This document shows, piece by piece, positions 1 through 8,982 of a stretch of DNA of 64,000 nucleotides. The position numbers and the translations under genes were made by a program. Each line of letters begins with the position of its first letter. Positions within the stretch are counted from its first letter, which is position 1. Below the pieces are notes generated by a model. That model was not told the DNA's origin. It worked only from the letters and a program-made list of their open reading frames with translations, and did not search any database. The stretch covers positions 33,170 through 97,169 of the forward strand of contig JBBDQZ010000052.1 of NCBI GenBank assembly GCA_040905705.1. Direction: 5' to 3'. The stretch is from JBBDQZ01 sp040905705. GTDB lineage: Bacteria > Bacteroidota > Rhodothermia > Balneolales > Natronogracilivirgulaceae.

Positions 1-1
1 T

Positions 2-2152
2 TTAAAAAAATATGCACGTGATCTCAATGAATTGGCTGAAAAGAATAAGCTGGATCCGGTAATAGGGCGGGATCAGGAAATTCGCCGTGTGATGCAGATT
101 CTTACTCGCCGGACCAAAAATAATCCGGTGCTTGTGGGTGAACCCGGCGTGGGAAAAACGGCCATTGCCGAAGGGTTGGCGCTTCGTATTGTTCAGGGGG
201 ACGTACCCGAGGGTTTGCAATCAAAGCGTGTGATTGCTCTTGACATGGGTGCACTTGTTGCCGGCGCGAAATTCCGAGGTGAGTTTGAGGATCGGCTGAA
301 AGCGGTTGTCAAAGAAGTTATCGATGCCGGAGGCGAGGTAATTTTGTTTATCGATGAAATCCATACGCTTGTAGGTGCAGGTGCTTCCGAAGGGGCTATG
401 GACGCCGCCAACATCCTGAAACCGAGCCTTGCCCGTGGAGAACTGCGCGCGATTGGCGCTACAACGCTTACCGAATACCGAAAATTCATAGAAAAAGACA
501 AAGCTTTGGAGCGGCGATTACAGACGGTATTTGTCGGTGAACCGTCTGTGGAGGATACCATTTCCATTATGCGCGGACTCAAGGAGAAATACGAGTTGCA
601 TCACGGCGTGCGTATTACCGATGGAGCGATCATTGCCGCCTCTGAATTGTCCCACCGCTATATATCCGGACGATTTCTTCCGGATAAAGCGATTGATCTG
701 ATGGATGAAGCGGCATCGCGATTACGCATAGAGATAGATTCCATGCCGGAGGAAATGGATAATATTGACCGGCAGATACGACAACTCGAGATTGAACGCG
801 AGGCAATTAAACGTGAAAAGGATAAAACCAAACTCAAAGAGATTGGACGGGAACTGGCGAATCTCAATGAAAAGTATAAGGAACTCAAATCCCAATGGAC
901 CAATGAACGGGAATTGATTCAGGGAATCCGAAGAATGAAGCAGGAGATAGAAACCGCCCGGAACGAAGCGGACAAGGCAGAAAGGAGCGGCCAGTATGAA
1001 AAAGTGGCCGAACTTCGATACGGTACGATCAACCAGCTGGAGAAAGAGCTGGAGGAAACCAGGGGGAAACTGGCAACGATGCAGGCGGAATCTCCCATGC
1101 TCAAAGAAGAGGTTGAGGCGGAGCATATTGCTGAGATCGTATCGCGCTGGACCGGTATACCGGTGCGGAAGATGCTTCAAAGCGAGCGTCTGAAATTACT
1201 CTCCATGGAAGATGAATTGCACAAACGGGTGATTGGCCAGGACCAGGCTATAGATGCTGTTTCGCATGCGGTACGGCGTTCACGTGCCGGATTGCAGGAT
1301 GTTTCCAGACCGATCGGTTCGTTTATTTTCCTTGGTTCTACCGGTGTCGGAAAAACAGAGTTGGCCCGATCTTTAGCCGATTACCTGTTTGACGACGAAA
1401 ATGCGATGATTCGCATCGACATGAGCGAATATATGGAGCGTCACAGCGTTAGCCGGCTGGTGGGAGCACCTCCCGGATATGTTGGGTATGATGAAGGCGG
1501 ACAGCTCACAGAGGCTGTGCGTCGCAGGCCATATTCGGTTGTACTGCTGGACGAGATCGAAAAAGCTCATCCTGATGTATTTAATATTCTGCTTCAGGTG
1601 CTTGACGACGGCCGGCTGACCGACAACAAGGGAGTTACGGTCAATTTTTCCAATACTATTGTGATTATGACCAGCAATATCGGTTCGCAAGAGATTCGTC
1701 GAAAAATAGAGGAGTCAAATGGAAGTCTTTCCGAAGAAGAGTATGGCCAACTTCAATCGAAGCTGCTGGATACACTGAAGCAGGCAATCCGGCCTGAGTT
1801 TCTGAACCGAATTGACGACATCATCGTCTTTCATCCGCTCGGTAAAGAGCAGATACGTGCAATTGTTGATATTCAGCTTCAGCGGGTTGACAAGATGTTG
1901 AAGAAAAAGCAGATTACCCTGAAGATCGACGAGCAGGTGAGAAATTGGCTTGGTGAACGGGGCTATGATCCTCAATTTGGGGCCCGTCCATTGAAACGGT
2001 TGATCCAGCGTGAGGTGGTCAACAATCTGGCTTCTCTACTGATTTCAAAAGAGGATGACAATCCGGTAGTATATGAGATCCAGGTCAATAAAGATGGAAA
2101 CAGCCTGAATTTTGCCGAGATCTTTGACAATGTAGCATCCTGGTCGGAGTGA
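2..2152 (+). CDS. clpB: ATP-dependent disaggregase ClpB (5' end missing)
   Basis: Hexameric AAA+ chaperone that threads and re-dissolves aggregated proteins with DnaK in the cytoplasm. The reading frame is open back to base 2 and reads LKKYARDLNELAEKNKLDPV there, so the N-terminal domain lies outside the window and the TTG at 32 is not the start. Visible in order: first AAA module (Walker A GEPGVGKTA, Walker B ILFIDEIHT), a long charged coiled-coil middle domain of roughly 130 residues with heptads and the RWTGIPV motif, then the second AAA module (Walker A GSTGVGKTE, pore-loop GYVGYDEGG, Walker B VVLLDEIEKAHPDV) and the C-terminal ClpB-D2-small domain. The length of the middle domain favours ClpB over ClpC/ClpA. 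No downstream terminator was recognised; purU follows on the same strand after 169 bp. Confidence 0.96.
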   Translation, partial: LKKYARDLNELAEKNKLDPVIGRDQEIRRVMQILTRRTKNNPVLVGEPGVGKTAIAEGLALRIVQGDVPEGLQSKRVIALDMGALVAGAKFRGEFEDRLKAVVKEVIDAGGEVILFIDEIHTLVGAGASEGAMDAANILKPSLARGELRAIGATTLTEYRKFIEKDKALERRLQTVFVGEPSVEDTISIMRGLKEKYELHHGVRITDGAIIAASELSHRYISGRFLPDKAIDLMDEAASRLRIEIDSMPEEMDNIDRQIRQLEIEREAIKREKDKTKLKEIGRELANLNEKYKELKSQWTNERELIQGIRRMKQEIETARNEADKAERSGQYEKVAELRYGTINQLEKELEETRGKLATMQAESPMLKEEVEAEHIAEIVSRWTGIPVRKMLQSERLKLLSMEDELHKRVIGQDQAIDAVSHAVRRSRAGLQDVSRPIGSFIFLGSTGVGKTELARSLADYLFDDENAMIRIDMSEYMERHSVSRLVGAPPGYVGYDEGGQLTEAVRRRPYSVVLLDEIEKAHPDVFNILLQVLDDGRLTDNKGVTVNFSNTIVIMTSNIGSQEIRRKIEESNGSLSEEEYGQLQSKLLDTLKQAIRPEFLNRIDDIIVFHPLGKEQIRAIVDIQLQRVDKMLKKKQITLKIDEQVRNWLGERGYDPQFGARPLKRLIQREVVNNLASLLISKEDDNPVVYEIQVNKDGNSLNFAEIFDNVASWSE

Positions 2153-2321
2153 TGTTTTAGTGGTGGTGCAGAATGTCTGATTTCATATAGAATGTTACCT
2201 GATTTGTGGTCACCTTTTATTATTTTCCATCATTCAAAAAAAATAAGACACACTGTTCTATGCACTGTTTTATTAAAAATTTGCGTGTCGTTGATGCATC
2301 ATGTAGCAGAGGAATATATAA

Positions 2322-3197
2322 ATGACATCTTTGCAGAATAAGAGGAATTCGGCTATTATTCTGATCCACTGTCCCGATAAAAAAGGCCTGGTTTCCGCCG
2401 TCACTCGCTTTCTGGCAAAAAATAATGGGAATATACTGGAAATTGATCAGCACGTCGATCGGTTTAAAAAGGTGTTTTTCATGAGGGTGGAATGGGAGCT
2501 GGATGAGTTTCTGATTCCGGAAACAGAGATCGAAAAGGAATTTTCGGAGCAGATTGCGATACCTTTTGAGATGCACTGGCAACTTTATTTTGCGCGTGAC
2601 ACGCCACGTATGGCAATTTTTGTCTCGAAATACGGGCATTGTCTGCAAGATATTCTGGCACGTTACGATAATGAGGAGTGGCATGTGGATATTCCGTTGA
2701 TTATCAGTAATCATCCGGATATGAAAGTAGTGGCGGACCGTTTTGGTATCGACTATTATGAGTTTCAAATCTCAAAAGAGAACAAACGAGAGGTGGAGGC
2801 GGAGCAGAGAAAACTGCTGAAGTCGTACGATATTGACATGATGGTGCTTGCCAGATATATGCAGATTCTGTCAGACGAATTTGTGTCGGCCTATCCAGCA
2901 CAAATTATCAATATTCACCACTCCTTTTTGCCGGCGTTTCCAGGTGCGCGACCTTATCATTCCGCTTTTAGCCGGGGGGTGAAGGTGATCGGTGCAACCA
3001 GCCATTATGTGACGACTGATCTGGATGAGGGACCTATTATTGAACAGGATGTGATTCATGTCAATCACCGGCATTCCGTGGAGGATCTGGAACGAAAAGG
3101 CAGGGATCTGGAAAAAATGGTGTTGGCGCGGGCAATCTGGTATCATTTGCAATATCGGACTCTAGTGTTTGAAAACCGCACAATTGTGTTTCAGTAG
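2322..3197 (+). CDS. purU: Formyltetrahydrofolate deformylase PurU
   Basis: Hydrolyses 10-formyl-THF to formate and THF, balancing the one-carbon pool and feeding formate to purine synthesis. The 291-residue length is normal for PurU. Residues 1 to about 85 form an ACT-type regulatory domain (CPDKKGLVSAVTRFLAKNNG). The rest is a formyl-transferase fold with the catalytic Asn-His-Asp set visible as NIHHSFLPAFPGA and DEGPIIEQD. The N-terminal ACT domain and the lack of a C-terminal GART extension separate it from PurN and Fmt. The start is preceded by an AGAGGA site about 10 bases upstream. It stands alone, with no other purine gene nearby. Confidence 0.95.
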   Translation: MTSLQNKRNSAIILIHCPDKKGLVSAVTRFLAKNNGNILEIDQHVDRFKKVFFMRVEWELDEFLIPETEIEKEFSEQIAIPFEMHWQLYFARDTPRMAIFVSKYGHCLQDILARYDNEEWHVDIPLIISNHPDMKVVADRFGIDYYEFQISKENKREVEAEQRKLLKSYDIDMMVLARYMQILSDEFVSAYPAQIINIHHSFLPAFPGARPYHSAFSRGVKVIGATSHYVTTDLDEGPIIEQDVIHVNHRHSVEDLERKGRDLEKMVLARAIWYHLQYRTLVFENRTIVFQ

Positions 3198-3443
3198 GGT
3201 TGCTTTGATCATTGCACAACCTGGCCCGAATACACCGGAGGTCAATATTTATTTCATTCCGGTATGGATTCTTTCTTTTCTTCCGGTATTGTTGTCATTT
3301 CATTAGAATCAGTATAGTTTTAAAGGTGCTGCTTTATAAAAAATTGTAGCATATTATGCTGTAGAAGCGCCATACCATTGTTGAATGGTTTAACATCTGA
3401 GGTGACTGGCTTCCCTTTAGTGATCAACTTGGAGGAAGGAAAA

Positions 3444-5264
3444 ATGCCGTTTAAACATCATGTATTTCTGACAAAATCCGTGTATACCTGCTTTTGGGCG
3501 ATTGCGGTCATAGCCGTCATAAGTATGGCATCCTGTTCACAGGAATCAAATGATAATATAGCAGACCTGATTGTGGTTAACGGGAGGATTTTAACTGTCG
3601 ACCAAACATTTTCGGATGCAGAAGCTGTTGCGATCCGTGATGGAATATTCATTGCCGTTGGGAGTAATGACGAGGTAGAACCGTATATAGGCACTGGTAC
3701 AACGGTAATTGACGCTGCCGGGAAAACAGTTATTCCGGGTCTGATTGAAACCCATACTCATGCTACCCGTGTTGTGAGTCGTGAACTGGCTTCGGGAGTT
3801 CCGTTTGAGCAACTCAATTCAATAGAGGAAATACAAAACTGGTTGAGAGAACAGGCGAACCAGACCCCGGCAGGGCAATGGATTCGTATTCCGCGTGCCG
3901 AGGTGACCCGGATTCGTGAAGGACGTATTCCGACATCCGCCGAACTTGAAGAAGCAGCTCCTGATCATCCGGCTGTATTCATCTGGCAGTATGCCGATCG
4001 CCAGATCCAGGTTCTGAATCCGGCAGCTATGGCCGCGGCGGATATCACCGCGGATACACAGGCTCCGCCCGGAGGAAGAATTGTTGTGGATGAATACGGT
4101 GAACCCATAGGCCGGCTGGAAGACAGCGGGATATTGACCGAACGGTTCCTGCGTCAACATGAATATTCAGAAGAAGAGTATATGAATGGTTTGGAGAGGT
4201 TGTTCGGGCACTACAATAGGATGGGTATCACCAGTATCCATGATAATAGCACCGATGAAGAAGCTTTCCGGATTTTTAATATCATGCAGGATGAGGGCCG
4301 GCTAAATGTTCGTGTGACGCTGACCATGCGAATGGAAGGTCTGGACGGGACTGTGGAGGGAACGGAAAGCGTCATCCGGAACTTTAATTTGCAGTACAGG
4401 GAGGGTAACGACTGGGTACGTGTTGGGTCCCTTAAATTTCGAATGGATGGGGGAATTCTCTATGGAACCGCCTATATGCGTGACCCATTTGGAGAAACTG
4501 CCTTTGATCTCTATGGTATTGATGATCCCGATTATCGCGGAACGCCCTTTTTTGATCCGCAGGAAGTGGAAAATATCATCTATGCCGGACATAAATCGGG
4601 CTGGCAGATATCGACTCACGTTACCGGTGATGCCGGCGTGGACGTGATACTGGATGCCATTGAGTCAATAAATCACCGGCTTGATGAGGATCAACGTATT
4701 TATCGATTCAGACTTATACACGCTTATTTTGCCCATCAGGATGCGGCGGATCGAATCCGGAAACTGGGTGCGGGTGTGGATACACAGCCCGCTTGGTACA
4801 GGATGGATGCGGATGCCCTGGTGAATGCCCTCGGTGATGATCGTATGCAGCGATTTATTGGACTGGATACTTGGAATCGTGCCGGTGTAAAAATTACTAT
4901 CAATTCGGACCACATGATGGGCTACGACGCAAATACTTCTCTCAATCCATGGAATCCCTTTCTTACCTTGTATACGGCTATTTCACGCCGTACCACAGGA
5001 GGAGAGGTCATCGGTCCGGATCAACGCATTTCACGGGAAGACGCGTTGCGAATGATGACTATTGATGCTGCCTGGTTTGATTTCAGTGAGGACCGGAGAG
5101 GATCGATTGAAGCAGGAAAACTCGGTGATCTGGCTATAATTTCGAATGATCTGATGAATTGTGATGAAGAAGAGATTGCTGATATTCGATCCTTGCTTAC
5201 GGTTGTTGGGGGTAAAATTGTTTATGTGGCTGAACAAAGTGGACTATTCGTTCAAAGACGGTAA
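3444..5264 (+). CDS. Exported amidohydrolase, YtcJ-like lipoprotein
   Basis: Metal-dependent amidohydrolase of the YtcJ/amidohydrolase_3 group; the substrate cannot be told from sequence. I place the start at 3444 because GGAGGAAGG lies 4-5 bases upstream (3431-3439) and the product then begins with a positively charged signal peptide ending in a lipobox-like MASC, so it is probably a lipoprotein of about 606 residues. After the signal comes the small composite beta domain (DLIVVNGRILTV), then the metal site ETHTHA (HxH) and the TIM barrel, with later barrel ligands probably in STHVTGDAG and NSDHMMG. The C-terminus returns to the beta domain (GKLGDLAIIS). It is followed by another exported amidohydrolase and a GH36 enzyme, but the gaps are over 100 bp, so co-transcription is uncertain. 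Confidence 0.85.
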   Translation: MPFKHHVFLTKSVYTCFWAIAVIAVISMASCSQESNDNIADLIVVNGRILTVDQTFSDAEAVAIRDGIFIAVGSNDEVEPYIGTGTTVIDAAGKTVIPGLIETHTHATRVVSRELASGVPFEQLNSIEEIQNWLREQANQTPAGQWIRIPRAEVTRIREGRIPTSAELEEAAPDHPAVFIWQYADRQIQVLNPAAMAAADITADTQAPPGGRIVVDEYGEPIGRLEDSGILTERFLRQHEYSEEEYMNGLERLFGHYNRMGITSIHDNSTDEEAFRIFNIMQDEGRLNVRVTLTMRMEGLDGTVEGTESVIRNFNLQYREGNDWVRVGSLKFRMDGGILYGTAYMRDPFGETAFDLYGIDDPDYRGTPFFDPQEVENIIYAGHKSGWQISTHVTGDAGVDVILDAIESINHRLDEDQRIYRFRLIHAYFAHQDAADRIRKLGAGVDTQPAWYRMDADALVNALGDDRMQRFIGLDTWNRAGVKITINSDHMMGYDANTSLNPWNPFLTLYTAISRRTTGGEVIGPDQRISREDALRMMTIDAAWFDFSEDRRGSIEAGKLGDLAIISNDLMNCDEEEIADIRSLLTVVGGKIVYVAEQSGLFVQRR

Positions 5265-5498
5265 TCGTGAAGCTTTTTTTGAATTCATCAATGGTTTCAA
5301 ATCGCTTGAGCCTTTTTATTATAATCGGTTTGTGGATCGGGGTGGACGATCAGCCGACCGGTTCCTGGTAATGCCGTAATGAAAATACGGTTAAACATTG
5401 TATCTTACTTCTTATCTATTAAACAAATGGATGATAACCGGCTTTATTATTCCAGTATGTCACTATTATCAAATAAAATCCATCAATTCATATTGAAA

Positions 5499-6593
5499 AT
5501 GAAAAACCTTGCACTGCTTTTCATTTGGCTTCCGGTGTGTATCCTGGTGATGATTCCACAGGCCAATGCACAAAACGCTGATGAAATTCTGCTAAAAGAT
5601 TTTCGTCCGAAGTCTATATATAAGATTCCGCGGACAGAAGTCCAACGGGCGAAATTTCCAGTCATTGATGTCCATTCCCATACCTATGCGGGTTCGCTGG
5701 AAGAGGTTGAGGTATGGGTGGATCGCATGGATATGATTAATATCGATCGAACGGTAATCCTGACTAATGCTGTCTATGACCGTCTTGATTCACTTATGCA
5801 GGTCTACGGAGCCTTCCCTGACCACTTTGAAGTCTGGTGCGGCCTGGATGTGACCGATTATCAGGATCCCGGATATGCGGATCGGGCTATTGAGGAGCTG
5901 GAACGTTGTCACGAAATGGGGGGTATGGGTATCGGTGAGCTATCTGACAAGGGATGGGGTGTGCGCTCTGGCGGCGCAAGCAGTGACCTGCCGCATTTTG
6001 ATGATCCCGCCCTGAAGCCGGTCTTTCAGCGTGCCGGTGAATTGGGAATGCCAGTAAATATCCATGTAGCTGATCCGATTTGGATGTATGAACCTATGGA
6101 CTCCACGAATGACGGTCTGATGACGGCCTGGCGGTGGCGGCTTGACAATCGGGAGGACATTAAAAGTCACGCCGAGATGATGCAGGTCCTTGAAAATGCA
6201 GTGCGTGATAATTCTAATACCACATTCATTGTAGTTCATTATGCCAATTTAACCTATGATCTGGAACAACTTGGACGGATGCTCGATAATTATCCTAACC
6301 TGTACGCCGATATATCTGCACGATATTCGGAAATTTCAAATATTCCGCGGTTTGTGAAGGCATTTTTCGAACAATATCAGGATCGCCTGTTGTATGGTAC
6401 CGACCTTGGCTACTCGTTGGGAATGTACCAAACTACTTTCCGAATTCTGGAAACCGAGGATGAGCATTTTTACAATCACAATGTTTTTCCGCGTCATTGG
6501 GGGCTTAATGGCCTCGGGCTGTCCGACGAAGTACTTGAAAAGGTTTACGGTAAAAATGCAAATAATCTTTTCGAAAGATTACGAAGTAACTAA
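5499..6593 (+). CDS. Exported TIM-barrel amidohydrolase (amidohydrolase_2 family)
   Basis: Protein of the PF04909-type amidohydrolase family, which includes metal-dependent hydrolases and decarboxylases; reaction unknown. The frame is open further upstream from 5379, but the ATG at 5499 starts a convincing signal peptide (KNLALLFIWLPVCILVMIP followed by QANAQN, a likely signal peptidase I site), giving 364 residues. The HxH metal motif is VIDVHSHT; later elements include IHVADP, VVHYANL and a terminal-barrel Asp in LLYGTDLGY. GLNGLGLSDEVLEKVYGKNA at the end is the usual C-terminal helix signature of the family ('I..gNa..ll'). It lies between the YtcJ-like protein and the GH36 enzyme on the same strand. 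Confidence 0.82.
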   Translation: MKNLALLFIWLPVCILVMIPQANAQNADEILLKDFRPKSIYKIPRTEVQRAKFPVIDVHSHTYAGSLEEVEVWVDRMDMINIDRTVILTNAVYDRLDSLMQVYGAFPDHFEVWCGLDVTDYQDPGYADRAIEELERCHEMGGMGIGELSDKGWGVRSGGASSDLPHFDDPALKPVFQRAGELGMPVNIHVADPIWMYEPMDSTNDGLMTAWRWRLDNREDIKSHAEMMQVLENAVRDNSNTTFIVVHYANLTYDLEQLGRMLDNYPNLYADISARYSEISNIPRFVKAFFEQYQDRLLYGTDLGYSLGMYQTTFRILETEDEHFYNHNVFPRHWGLNGLGLSDEVLEKVYGKNANNLFERLRSN

Positions 6594-6694
6594 ATCCAAT
6601 TTTTTCTAAACAATATGTTGTTGATTATACAGGCTTGTATATCTTCATCAGATCAAATAAAAATAACTTCTCAAAACAAATTAATTAAAGTGGT

Positions 6695-8779
6695 ATGAAT
6701 ACAAAAATGTTTTACAGTTCAATACTGATGTTTATGGTCGGGTTTTCTATGATGAGCTGTTCCGATTCGGAACCGGTTGTTGAGACCCCGGACCTGAGAA
6801 TTGAATTTAATGAAAGGCTCCACTCAAGAGTGGTTTCAAAATTGCAAGATAATGAGGTCCTCTTGTCAGGATTTCGTCCGACCGAATATATCACGATTAA
6901 CGGCGAGGATATTACGGATTTTGAGCTTATGTCTGTTGAAAGTGAAACGGTTCGTGGTGATCTTGGTCGTGGGAGTGCTCTTATTTTGACCGGTGAGTCA
7001 GGCGTGATCAAAAAAACGGTCACGGTTGAAACCTATCAGAACTATCCATCCGTAGCTGTATTTAACGTTTCGTATGAAAATATCGGAAACGAACCGGTGA
7101 CAGTCAGGGAATGGGTGAGCCACAACTACCAGATGCCAAATAACACCCCCGAAACGTATTCGCATTCGTTCTGGAGTTACCAAAGTGAATCTACTTCTCG
7201 CAGAAATGACTGGGTCCTTCCAGTCGGTGAAGGATTTTCCCAACAGAACTATATGGGTATGAACAACTCGGATTATGGTGGAGGAACCCCGGTTCTGAGT
7301 CTATGGGGCCCCGAAGCTGGACTGGCAATAGGACACCTGGAAATGGTTCCGAAACTGATTTCGATGCCCGTGAACATGGCGTCTAACGACTATGTGGATT
7401 TCCGGATATTGTATGACAAGGAAGAAGAGCTGCAGCCCGGAGGTTCGGTATCCACATTTGAAACATTTGTACGTGTACAAAAAGGAGACTATTTCGGTTC
7501 TCTGATCGACTATCGGAATATGATGATCGACAAAGGGATAGAATTCCCGGAAGTGCATCCGAGTTCATACGAGACTCAATGGTGTGCCTGGGGATACGAA
7601 CGGGAGTTTACCATGGATCAGGTATATGGAACATTGCCAAAAGTTGATGATCTTCACTATCATTGGGCGGTCCTTGATGACGGATGGCAAACCAATGTCG
7701 GTGACTGGGATCTGAATCCCGGGAAATATCCGAATGGAAATGAAGATATGATCGAGTTTGTCAATACTTTGCATAACGAGGGATTCCGTTCCAAGCTCTG
7801 GTGGGCTCCACTGGCCATGCATCCCGAGTCGAATATCTATGAAACAGATCCTGAATATCTTCTGCTTGATGAGGATTTGGAACCCGTTAGGATCAGCTGG
7901 TGGAATTCATACTACATGTGTCCGGCCTATCAGCCGGTTGTGGACTATCATACAGACCTGGTTCGCACCATAATGGAAACTTGGGGCTATCATGGTATTA
8001 AAATCGATGGACAGCATTTAAATGCCGCTCCTCCATGCTATAACCCGGCCCACAATCACGACCGCCCGGAAGAGTCTCATGAAGCCATGGCTTCATTTTT
8101 CAAAGCGATTTACGATACCGGTACGGATATCGTGGATGATGCGCTTATTGAAATCTGCCCCTGTGGAACTGCCTACGCTTTCCACAATCTTCCCTACATG
8201 ACCCAGGGGGTCTCTTCCGATCCGACCAGTTCATGGCAGGTTCGCCATAAAGGAAGAACACTCAAAGCGCTTATGGGGCGAGATACTCCTTTTTTTGGAG
8301 ATCATGTTGAGTTGAGCCGGGGTCGGGAAGACTTCGCTTCCCAGGTGGGGATCGGTGCTATCATTGGCACCAAGTTTACTTGGCCTGTAGGAGCCGGCCC
8401 CAATCCTGCGACCGACCTTACACCGGAACGTGAGGAAATCTGGTCAAAATGGTCAGAAATATATGAAGAGAAACGACTGGCCGAAGGGCAGTATATTGGT
8501 GAACTTTACGACATCGGTTTTGATCGTCCGGAGACACATGTGGTCCAAAAAGACAACCGCCTTTATTTCGGGATCTATGCCGATCAAAATCCGGGTAAAG
8601 ATCCCAACGATGCAGGTACTTATCAGGGGGCTGTCGAACTTCGGGGCTTGCAGGATGGTGTTACATATCGTGTCTCGGATTATGAAAATGGTGTCGATTT
8701 CGGAACGGTAATCGGGCCCGTTGCATCTGTAGAGGCCAGTTTTACCAATCATCTGTTGCTTGAAGCGGTTCCGCAATGA
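6695..8779 (+). CDS. GH36-type alpha-galactosidase lipoprotein
   Basis: Retaining glycosidase of clan GH-D (GH36/melibiase), expected to release terminal alpha-galactose or a related sugar outside the cytoplasm. The N-terminus is a lipoprotein signal with MMSC lipobox. Residues about 30-290 form the N-terminal beta-sandwich. The catalytic barrel follows with VLDDGWQTNVGDW, then the nucleophile motif GIKIDGQ (Asp438) and the likely acid/base Asp509 in SSDPTSSW. CPCG lies between them. A short C-terminal beta domain closes the 694-residue chain, which is normal for GH36. No transporter or TonB receptor for the product is adjacent, so substrate assignment is open; GH36 members with other alpha-galactoside or N-acetyl-galactosamine specificity are possible. 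Confidence 0.87.
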   Translation: MNTKMFYSSILMFMVGFSMMSCSDSEPVVETPDLRIEFNERLHSRVVSKLQDNEVLLSGFRPTEYITINGEDITDFELMSVESETVRGDLGRGSALILTGESGVIKKTVTVETYQNYPSVAVFNVSYENIGNEPVTVREWVSHNYQMPNNTPETYSHSFWSYQSESTSRRNDWVLPVGEGFSQQNYMGMNNSDYGGGTPVLSLWGPEAGLAIGHLEMVPKLISMPVNMASNDYVDFRILYDKEEELQPGGSVSTFETFVRVQKGDYFGSLIDYRNMMIDKGIEFPEVHPSSYETQWCAWGYEREFTMDQVYGTLPKVDDLHYHWAVLDDGWQTNVGDWDLNPGKYPNGNEDMIEFVNTLHNEGFRSKLWWAPLAMHPESNIYETDPEYLLLDEDLEPVRISWWNSYYMCPAYQPVVDYHTDLVRTIMETWGYHGIKIDGQHLNAAPPCYNPAHNHDRPEESHEAMASFFKAIYDTGTDIVDDALIEICPCGTAYAFHNLPYMTQGVSSDPTSSWQVRHKGRTLKALMGRDTPFFGDHVELSRGREDFASQVGIGAIIGTKFTWPVGAGPNPATDLTPEREEIWSKWSEIYEEKRLAEGQYIGELYDIGFDRPETHVVQKDNRLYFGIYADQNPGKDPNDAGTYQGAVELRGLQDGVTYRVSDYENGVDFGTVIGPVASVEASFTNHLLLEAVPQ

Positions 8780-8891
8780 TCGATTAATAAAATGGATATA
8801 CGAGAATCAGTTGAAAACTCCGTTTTCGTATACCTGCCACGGCATCTTGTGTGAACAAGTATAAAGTGGCCAACCCAATGTGAATGAATAA

Positions 8892-8925
8892 AAAAAGGGT
8901 GTTTCCGGATGGAAGCACCCTTTTT
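8892..8925. terminator. Bidirectional terminator between the GH36 gene and the convergent secreted-protein gene
   Basis: A 15-bp stem (AAAAAGGGTGTTTCC with GGAAGCACCCTTTTT, one G-U pair) encloses the 4-base loop GGAT. A/T tracts on both outer sides let it work in both directions, as fits two genes converging on it. Confidence 0.93.
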
Positions 8926-8982
8926 GTTTTACTGATCAGTTGAACATTTGAGTTCCTGTTATGACTGCGTATTTGTTAAGCA

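Noticed and set aside
32..2152. Naming the first gene clpC
   Set aside because: A UVR-like stretch (GQYEKVAELRYG) recalls ClpC, but the full ~130-residue coiled-coil middle domain is of ClpB type.
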